Both the position numbers and the translations under genes were made by a program. A stretch of 5,083 nucleotides of DNA, taken from JALYOK01 sp031419835 (GTDB taxonomy: Bacteria; Pseudomonadota; Gammaproteobacteria; Burkholderiales; JALYOK01). This document shows, piece after piece, positions 1 to 5,083 of this stretch. The first letter of the stretch is position 1, and each line of letters opens with the position of its first letter. The stretch is taken from NCBI GenBank assembly GCA_031419835.1, contig JANOLP010000309.1:1-5083 (forward strand), in the 5' to 3' direction. The notes below the pieces were generated by a model, which did not search any database, had not been told where the DNA came from, and saw only the letters and a program-made list of their open reading frames with translations.

Positions 1-567
1 CAGGCGAATGCGCGGATTCCAACCGTTCTCAATCACGCTTTCTTTCGCCGCGCCATCGCCCCAAGTGTATTCCAGCGTCGCGTACGGCGGGTCCACGCCG
101 AGCAGTGCGCGCGATTCGGCAAAAGTCATCTGATCGCTAAACGATAGTTTATCTCGGTCGCCTTCAAAGGCGATGATTAATCGTACTGGTGCATCTTCAG
201 TCCTGCGGCTGGTGGAGTTCGCGCCGGGCACGAGCCGTGGCGCCTTCCAACGCCAAGTCAGAAAAGGAAATTCCCGTGGATCGACGTCGAGATTTTCCAT
301 CATCACTGACGAGGAATTATCTGAAATGGCATGGGCAACGGTCATGCCATCGTCATCGATTAATTCGAACTTTGTCGGCGCTCGAAACTTGGAAAAGCTA
401 AGCGCCTTCCAACCGCCAGGGAAGGCGCCACCAGGTTGAGCAACGGAAAATGGCGTTACTTGAGGAACCGCAGCGACACGGCTCTCGTTCGGAACGTGTG
501 CACAACCGCCGCCTACGAGGGGAATGCATACGAGAATCAAGCGCTTAAACAACCAATTGTTGGGCAT
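1..567 (-). CDS. DUF3047 family putative lipoprotein, C-terminus cut by the window edge
   Basis: The first 189 residues are visible, and the frame is open to the left edge. The N-terminus has a basic patch (FKR, residues 7-9), a hydrophobic stretch to about residue 21, and Cys22 in the context VGGGC. This looks like a lipoprotein signal with a degenerate lipobox (Gly at -3). From about residue 50 it matches my recollection of DUF3047: GGW at 51-53, PTKFEL at 64-69, DDG at 72-74, WRWK at 105-108, EDAPVRL at 124-130, AFEGD at 133-137 and YATLEYTW at 162-169. The family has no established reaction, so I assign no function beyond a probable envelope location. The ATG at 565-567 is the only good start. 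It lies 10 bases after the upstream ligase-like gene, has no clear Shine-Dalgarno sequence, and so may be translated by coupling. I am confident of the family and less so of lipidation. Confidence 0.85.
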   Translation of the reverse strand, partial: MPNNWLFKRLILVCIPLVGGGCAHVPNESRVAAVPQVTPFSVAQPGGAFPGGWKALSFSKFRAPTKFELIDDDGMTVAHAISDNSSSVMMENLDVDPREFPFLTWRWKAPRLVPGANSTSRRTEDAPVRLIIAFEGDRDKLSFSDQMTFAESRALLGVDPPYATLEYTWGDGAAKESVIENGWNPRIRL

Positions 568-577
568 TTGTGTCGAA

Positions 578-2992
578 CTATGTTGGTGTTTGAAATTTGC
601 GCGAACGCCCGGCGCGATCTATTTTGCCCGCATCTTCGGACGCTTCAAGGTTACTCATCAAAATCCTAGAGGGAAATGCCACGGCTGAAAACACCAATAA
701 ATAAAACAATAACGCAAGGCGTGGAACATCCAAAAGACTGTCGAACATGCCGACGATTACGAATCCCCCAATTGCCGACGCCAATGCAACTGTGCCTCGG
801 TCACCACGGATAATTGATTTAACAATTTTTGCGAACGCAATGATCAAGATCGAGCAAAAGAGAAAAAGCCCAAGCACCCCTTGCTCAAACATAACGTGCA
901 AAAACATGTTTTTTGCATGCCACGCCAAATGGAAGCGATCACTGGCGAAGTACCAATGATCTAGCCCTTTGCTGAAATCACCGTTGCGGATTCGCTCGGT
1001 TCCGTAAGCGCCTTGCAGCGCAACGTTGTCGATATCAATTAGCGACTTTTGCGTTTCTGTCGATAGCACTAAAAATATCGGCTTGGGTACGGATGGATTG
1101 AAGGACAATACCTGGCGCATATCAAGTTCGATTCGACGCGGACTCCATGTTGGACTCGGCGCCAATGAAATATATTTCGCTGAACACGTCGATGCGTAAA
1201 TCAAGTGGCGAACACATAGGCCCACGAACAAGCGCGCAGTGGTAGCTGTTCGCACGTCCAGAGTCACATTAACGAGCGGAGACGTCACGCGTACCGCCTG
1301 AAGAATCCGCAACGGGTCACCGTAACCCAGGATATAGCGTGGCCCGGAAATATGTAGAAATTGATTGCCACCTTCCTGGTCAAAGGCGAAGGTTCCCGGT
1401 ATATCCGCGCCGCGATTTCGCCAAAAATAGGTCTCGGGCATGCGGCCTAAACCTGTTCCGAAAATAGAATGAAGTGGACCGGGTTCCATTGCCTGATAGA
1501 CGTCCATCCAATGGTGTTTCCGATCTTCCCAGTCTTTGTTGGTGGTAGAAAATCGCGCGCCAGCGTAATAGCTGTTGGTTGCCACCACAGATATCGCTAG
1601 GCCGACCATTAAAAGAGACAACACGGAAATTGATTCGCGGTTTAAGTCCCACAATCGCTGACGTGTAAGCGCATTGATTGTCGCGATCCCGCCGGCCAAC
1701 ACCACAGCCAGCAGCGCATAAAATATCGCACCTTGTCCACCCCAGTGCGATGCCACCGCAATGGCGTTAAACGCCAAGACGATGGCGGCAGGCCAAGCGT
1801 AGCGCTGACGCCCAGTCGATCCCGAAACATAAGTGAGCGCGAAAACAAACAATGAAAAACCGTACGCCAAATAGGCGCCTTTAGGCAACACACTTCTAAT
1901 TAGGAAACTCGCGATCACCAATAAAATTAACGTGACTAGTCCCTGCCAACTGAGCTTAAACCGTGTTGCGGTGAGTAAAAAAAGGCTGACGAAAAATCCC
2001 ATTACGGCTGCGATGCCGCGATAACCGGAACTACCGAATACTTGTTGCAGCGAAAAATAGGCCAGAGCGGCGATAATTGGAAACGCAACGAACGTTGATA
2101 TTCGCGTTCGCGCTTTAGATCCCTTGGGTGAAATTGTCGATGCAACGACTTGTAGAACGGAACTTAAGCCTATCGCTCCGTAAAGCGCTCGGGAAAAGGT
2201 CATCAACACGGCGTAAAGTCCTAACATGATCAAGCTGCCGCCTATCAAGAGCCGTGGTATGCGCTTCGCGCTTAACACAGCCAGCACTGCGAATGGAATC
2301 GAAAGTGCCAAATAGCCATCCAGCGCGGCACCGCCGGTGTGGGTCGCCGAAAAAAGTCCCGTTACGCGATAGTCGGTGGAGAGATTGGTCAGATCGAGAA
2401 ATGCTGCACGCTCCCATACGACGGAAAGCGCTGCTATCGCTAATCCAGCGCACATACCGATGGCTACCGAACGAGCCAGTTGCTGCGAATCCCGGCACGC
2501 TTCTCGATAGAGAATCGGCACGAGCAGCATTGCCACTAGCGGTCCTTTGAGCAAACGAAGCGCGTTGTAGTGACTAAAGTAGTGGGAGAACGCATTGGCA
2601 TCGAGCGGGGCGAAAGGCGTCAATCCAATCAACGCGCTGATCAAAAGCGTCATCGCGTATAACACCAGCACAATGACGCCCACTGAAGAAGGCTTGCTAT
2701 CGAACGAGACCGGACTCGTCCACCACTTCAAGTAGCCTACTAGCAGTACGCATAAAGTGATGAAATCAAAGTCTTCAAAAAAAAACCAACCGCTGAATGG
2801 CGCCAGGTCCAGTCCCGGAATAAGCGCGACATAGCCAACGATCCACCATTTCGGCACCATCAATTGAAACGCAAGCCATACGACTATCAGGGCCGCGGGC
2901 CAATAGGGTGCAAAAGGGTGGGCGTAAGCGCCGAACAATAACAGCGCGGCCGCGCCTAGAACGACCGGAACCCCGAGAATAAATTTGATCAT
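578..2992 (-). CDS. O-antigen polymerase/ligase-like (Wzy/WaaL-type) membrane protein with embedded periplasmic domain
   Basis: This 804-residue inner-membrane protein probably polymerises or transfers surface polysaccharide. Hydrophobic segments run from the N-terminus to about residue 473 and again from about 700 to 776, which is more than the roughly 12 usual in Wzy/WaaL proteins. Family-like signals are TFSRALYG at 265-272, the start of the large periplasmic loop with RKHHW at 491-495 and GTGLGRMP at 512-519, and the loop's end with WHAKNMFLH at 691-699 followed by FEQGVLGL at 702-709. Between them, about residues 535-685, lies a soluble segment with alternating beta-like strands, two cysteines (593, 603) and NGDFSKGLDHW at 670-680, a pattern seen in galactose-binding-like carbohydrate modules. 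A charged tail (about 780-804) is probably cytoplasmic. The ATG at 2990-2992 is used because an in-frame stop lies just upstream, at 3023-3025. No strong ribosome binding site is visible. Polymerase, lipid-A-core ligase and protein O-glycosylation ligase cannot be told apart from sequence alone. Confidence 0.85.
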   Translation of the reverse strand: MIKFILGVPVVLGAAALLLFGAYAHPFAPYWPAALIVVWLAFQLMVPKWWIVGYVALIPGLDLAPFSGWFFFEDFDFITLCVLLVGYLKWWTSPVSFDSKPSSVGVIVLVLYAMTLLISALIGLTPFAPLDANAFSHYFSHYNALRLLKGPLVAMLLVPILYREACRDSQQLARSVAIGMCAGLAIAALSVVWERAAFLDLTNLSTDYRVTGLFSATHTGGAALDGYLALSIPFAVLAVLSAKRIPRLLIGGSLIMLGLYAVLMTFSRALYGAIGLSSVLQVVASTISPKGSKARTRISTFVAFPIIAALAYFSLQQVFGSSGYRGIAAVMGFFVSLFLLTATRFKLSWQGLVTLILLVIASFLIRSVLPKGAYLAYGFSLFVFALTYVSGSTGRQRYAWPAAIVLAFNAIAVASHWGGQGAIFYALLAVVLAGGIATINALTRQRLWDLNRESISVLSLLMVGLAISVVATNSYYAGARFSTTNKDWEDRKHHWMDVYQAMEPGPLHSIFGTGLGRMPETYFWRNRGADIPGTFAFDQEGGNQFLHISGPRYILGYGDPLRILQAVRVTSPLVNVTLDVRTATTARLFVGLCVRHLIYASTCSAKYISLAPSPTWSPRRIELDMRQVLSFNPSVPKPIFLVLSTETQKSLIDIDNVALQGAYGTERIRNGDFSKGLDHWYFASDRFHLAWHAKNMFLHVMFEQGVLGLFLFCSILIIAFAKIVKSIIRGDRGTVALASAIGGFVIVGMFDSLLDVPRLALLFYLLVFSAVAFPSRILMSNLEASEDAGKIDRAGRSRKFQTPT

Positions 2993-3024
2993 GGTTAGGT
3001 CGCCGCGTAGTTTTGGTTCAATCT

Positions 3025-3169
3025 AGGGAAGCTCTGAATAAGCCCGATTTCGTCATGATCCTGCGTTGTTCACAAAAAATATCGCCTTACATATCATGCA
3101 TATGCTGCGTCGATATTGTTTGTTCGCGCCTTGTCTCATTTAGAACTCGAACTTCTTCAGAGCTTCCCT
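3025..3169. repeat. MITE-like palindromic element, 145 bases
   Basis: The ends are perfect 14-base inverted repeats, AGGGAAGCTCTGAA at 3025-3038 and its complement at 3156-3169. They extend to 17 of 18 matches (3025-3042 with 3152-3169). A second inverted repeat matches at 12 of 13 positions (3072-3084 with 3111-3123), and an apical one, CATAT/ATATG, lies at 3090-3094 and 3100-3104. All three share a centre at about 3097, so the element can fold into one long hairpin or cruciform. It contains no open reading frame of note. Concentric, imperfectly matching halves are typical of miniature inverted-repeat elements derived from an insertion sequence. I see no convincing target-site duplication (flanks CAATCT and GCGCTA) and cannot name the parent family. 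It occupies most of the 230-base gap between the hydrolase and ligase-like genes, so any leader of the ligase-like gene starting upstream of it would contain this hairpin. Confidence 0.75.
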
Positions 3170-3222
3170 GCGCTAATACTACCATCGCAAAACCGCATTT
3201 GCATTGCTGCCGGGTCGGGATG

Positions 3223-3960
3223 CTATTTTGCTAAGAGGTTACCAGCGTCGATAAATCGCTGCCACAATCGTCGCCAGGTTCGCCAATCATGTCCGCCGGG
3301 AATCACGTCAACTTGGCTTGCGGGCAAGCGCGTTGCGTAGCAACTAAGTGGTTTGGCAAAGCGATCACTCGCACCATAACTCAAATGAAATTTGAGCGGC
3401 GATTCGCTTTGCTTGAAATCCCTTAGCCACGCGATGACTAAACGTTGATCGTCCCACGGATCGGAAAGGTCGGGCCGCCACGCGTCGAGCCCGCCGGCGG
3501 CGATCACTTCATCGAAAACCTTTTTCTCGCCCAGAAACGGCGCGAGCAACAACATGCCTTCGATTTCCTTTGCGTGTTGCCGCACGTATTGCAGCGATCC
3601 CCAGCCACCCAGCGAAATACCGACAAGCCAAATGTGGCCATAACCCTTTGCGCGCGCTGGAACAATAACATCGTGATGCAAGCGCTCAACGACCAGATGC
3701 TTTTCGTAGTAGCCCCAGTGCGCGCGGACCGCGACGAGATCGGCGTCGATGCTACGATCGCGCGCGGCCTGCACAAATCCTTCCTCTTCGAATGCTTCAG
3801 GCGCATCGCCGATACCTGGTAATAACACGATCAGATTTTTGCTTGGGTTCGCGCCACTCTGAAAATAAATCTGATCGATCGGCGTCGTGACCGACAATGG
3901 CCTCGTCGCGCAACCCGCAAACGCAATCGACAAAATCAAAATACCGTTACGCAAAATCAT
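3223..3960 (-). CDS. alpha/beta hydrolase, putative lipoprotein
   Basis: This is a 245-residue serine hydrolase. Residues 1-17 form a short signal ending in AFAGC, so Cys17 is a likely lipidation site (Phe at -3 is not the commonest residue). The mature part has an alpha/beta-hydrolase layout: strand and oxyanion-loop-like LLPGIGD at 46-52, nucleophile elbow GISLGG at 114-119 with Ser116, a candidate acid Asp199 in YGASDRF, and His224 in PGGHDW. The catalytic triad therefore looks complete. The substrate is unknown; an ester or thioester in the envelope is an inference. A longer reading with a start at 4110 exists, but the extra 50 residues are out-of-frame sequence of the exporter gene. The start at 3960 gives the signal peptide and overlaps the exporter stop as ATGA. 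Nothing appears broken. Confidence 0.9.
   Translation of the reverse strand: MILRNGILILSIAFAGCATRPLSVTTPIDQIYFQSGANPSKNLIVLLPGIGDAPEAFEEEGFVQAARDRSIDADLVAVRAHWGYYEKHLVVERLHHDVIVPARAKGYGHIWLVGISLGGWGSLQYVRQHAKEIEGMLLLAPFLGEKKVFDEVIAAGGLDAWRPDLSDPWDDQRLVIAWLRDFKQSESPLKFHLSYGASDRFAKPLSCYATRLPASQVDVIPGGHDWRTWRRLWQRFIDAGNLLAK
3957..3960 (-). promoter_or_regulatory. ATGA stop/start overlap (translational coupling) with weak upstream GGGA
   Basis: The hydrolase start codon (3958-3960) and the exporter stop codon TGA (3957-3959) share bases. A GGGA at 3969-3972, eight bases before the ATG, could serve as a modest ribosome binding site. This arrangement fixes the hydrolase start and implies that the two proteins are made together from one message. 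Confidence 0.8.
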
Positions 3961-5083
3961 GTTGACGATCCCGAACGATCCGGCGTCAATACGGCGGCAA
4001 AGATCAAACTCAGCAACGCCCCGAATGCGACCGTCGAGCCAATCGCTGCGAGCACTGGCGTCTGGCACAAGCCAAGCAAACCGAAACCGATGATAGTTGA
4101 GATGTTGCACAAGACCAGAGAAGCCAAGGTTCGTTCAGGCTCAGCGCGCGCGAAATTTTCGTTATCGAAAAACAACGAATAATTGGAACCGACACCGATG
4201 ACTAGCAGCAACGCGACCAGATGAAAAATACTGAGCGCGTTTCCAGAGATTAGGATCAATGCCGTCGTCACGATCACTGCCGCCGCAAGTGGTGCAAGGA
4301 CGCGATAGGTGCGGCCGACACTGCGCAAACTCACCAGCAACAAAACGGTAATTGCTAACGCGCCGAGCAACGCGTTAATCAGCGCTTGATGACGATAGCG
4401 GCTGAACAATTGATCCGATTCCGTTTTGAGATTGATCAGCGATACATCACTGTCTTGTAAGGCCGCAATCGCTTGGCGCAATCGCATTTCGTCCTTCAAA
4501 CCGCGAATTGGCAATAGGCCGACGGTTGTGCCGCGCTTGCTCACCAATAGGCCGTCGACTTTCAGTTGGAACGCCGTCCCCGCCAAAGCCTCGCGCGTCA
4601 GCAGTGGCGCGGACTTTGCATTCGCAATGTAATTTAAAAATGGCTCGAACAATCCATTTTTAAATGGCATACCCTCAAGAGCCGCATCCAGATTGGCTCG
4701 CAACGCTGATGCCTCTGGGAGCGATTCACGGCGCGCCTGCTGGCTTGCCTTGCTGGGAAAATAAAGCGATGGCGCATCAAAACCCATCATCACGCCCTGC
4801 TCTATCAATGGGCGCAACACACGTGAAAGTTGCTCGGATTTTTGCAGCGCCGCTTCTTCATCTTTGCCTTTCACTGCGAGCAACACGCCGACTTCCGGTG
4901 CGCCGATATCACCACGCAACGCTTCGTCGAGTTTCTTATCGGCGATCGGCATTGGGCTAAGGCTGCCAAGATCGTCGTTCCACAACCGATCGCGCTGCCA
5001 GAAAATGACTGCGATGCCGAGCGCGGCCAGCATCCACACAAGCCATTTCAACTTCGGCGCAAACGCGGCGAAGCGAAGTAAAC
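3957..5083 (-). CDS. MMPL/RND-family exporter, C-terminal half (N-terminus beyond the right edge)
   Basis: The last 374 residues are visible, and the frame stays open to the right edge. A TTG at 5049-5051 is an internal codon, not a start: the reading continues upstream through LLRFAAFAPK. The layout is the second repeat of an RND transporter: one membrane segment just after that TTG, a periplasmic loop of about 200 residues, then five membrane segments (roughly residues 223-355 counted from the TTG). The loop holds FPSKASQQARRESLP (98-112) and MPFKNGLFEPFL (128-139), which match my memory of exporters found in aryl-polyene and related fatty-acid-like gene clusters. LLLVIGVGSNYSLFFD spans 281-296, in the segment where many MMPL proteins have an Asp-Tyr pair; here it is Asn-Tyr. 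The likely role is proton-driven export of a lipid-like product across the inner membrane. The biosynthetic genes that would confirm the cargo are not in this window. Confidence 0.9.
   Translation of the reverse strand, partial: LLRFAAFAPKLKWLVWMLAALGIAVIFWQRDRLWNDDLGSLSPMPIADKKLDEALRGDIGAPEVGVLLAVKGKDEEAALQKSEQLSRVLRPLIEQGVMMGFDAPSLYFPSKASQQARRESLPEASALRANLDAALEGMPFKNGLFEPFLNYIANAKSAPLLTREALAGTAFQLKVDGLLVSKRGTTVGLLPIRGLKDEMRLRQAIAALQDSDVSLINLKTESDQLFSRYRHQALINALLGALAITVLLLVSLRSVGRTYRVLAPLAAAVIVTTALILISGNALSIFHLVALLLVIGVGSNYSLFFDNENFARAEPERTLASLVLCNISTIIGFGLLGLCQTPVLAAIGSTVAFGALLSLIFAAVLTPDRSGSST

Noticed and set aside
173..439. Plus-strand open frames opposite the DUF3047 gene
   Set aside because: They are shadows of a well-supported minus-strand gene, with no recognisable domain and basic, low-complexity translations.
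3176..3184. Extended -10-like TGGTAGTAT on the minus strand, just upstream of the palindromic element
   Set aside because: It matches four of six -10 bases with a TG extension, but there is no acceptable -35 box. It is too weak to list as a promoter for the ligase-like gene.
3187..3202. Possible terminator after the hydrolase
   Set aside because: The only hairpin is GCAAA/TTTGC, five pairs, with no following T run on the minus strand.
3013..3340. Plus-strand short open frames across the intergenic palindrome
   Set aside because: They run through the repeat and into the antisense of the hydrolase, with no ribosome binding site or domain.
3961..4110. Longer N-terminus for the hydrolase
   Set aside because: It would overlap the exporter by about 150 bases, and it puts the clear signal peptide inside the protein. 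The ATGA overlap supports the start at 3960.
5049..5051. TTG as the start of the exporter
   Set aside because: The frame is open further upstream to the window edge, and the visible part is only the second half of an RND transporter.

Overview
All four genes lie on the minus strand, so transcription runs from the right edge to the left edge. The plus strand holds nothing that looks like a gene. The content suggests a Gram-negative proteobacterium, probably gamma or beta: an RND/MMPL exporter resembling the aryl-polyene type, two putative lipoproteins, a Wzy/WaaL-like polysaccharide polymerase or ligase, and a DUF3047 protein. Base composition looks balanced by eye. I cannot name the species, and the assignment rests on family content only.

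Right block (about 3223 to the edge): the C-terminal half of an MMPL-family exporter enters from the right edge. It overlaps by four bases (ATGA) with a 245-residue alpha/beta hydrolase that carries a lipoprotein-like signal. The two are almost certainly one translationally coupled unit. A plausible reading, which is inference, is that the exporter moves a lipid or polyene-like product out of the inner membrane and the hydrolase acts on it or on a related ester in the envelope.

Centre (2993-3222): a 230-base gap mostly filled by a 145-base, nearly symmetrical palindromic element at 3025-3169. It has 14-base perfect terminal inverted repeats and two further inverted repeats on almost the same centre. 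It looks like a MITE or similar small mobile repeat and separates the two blocks.

Left block (1-2992): an 804-residue multi-membrane O-antigen polymerase/ligase-like protein is followed after 10 bases by the first 189 residues of a DUF3047 putative lipoprotein, which runs off the left edge. This block looks like part of a surface-polysaccharide locus. The ligase-like protein is unusual. An apparent beta-rich, sugar-binding-like domain of about 150 residues sits inside its large periplasmic loop, and several extra membrane segments lie between its two conserved halves.

The two most interesting items are the palindromic element and the ligase with an embedded domain.
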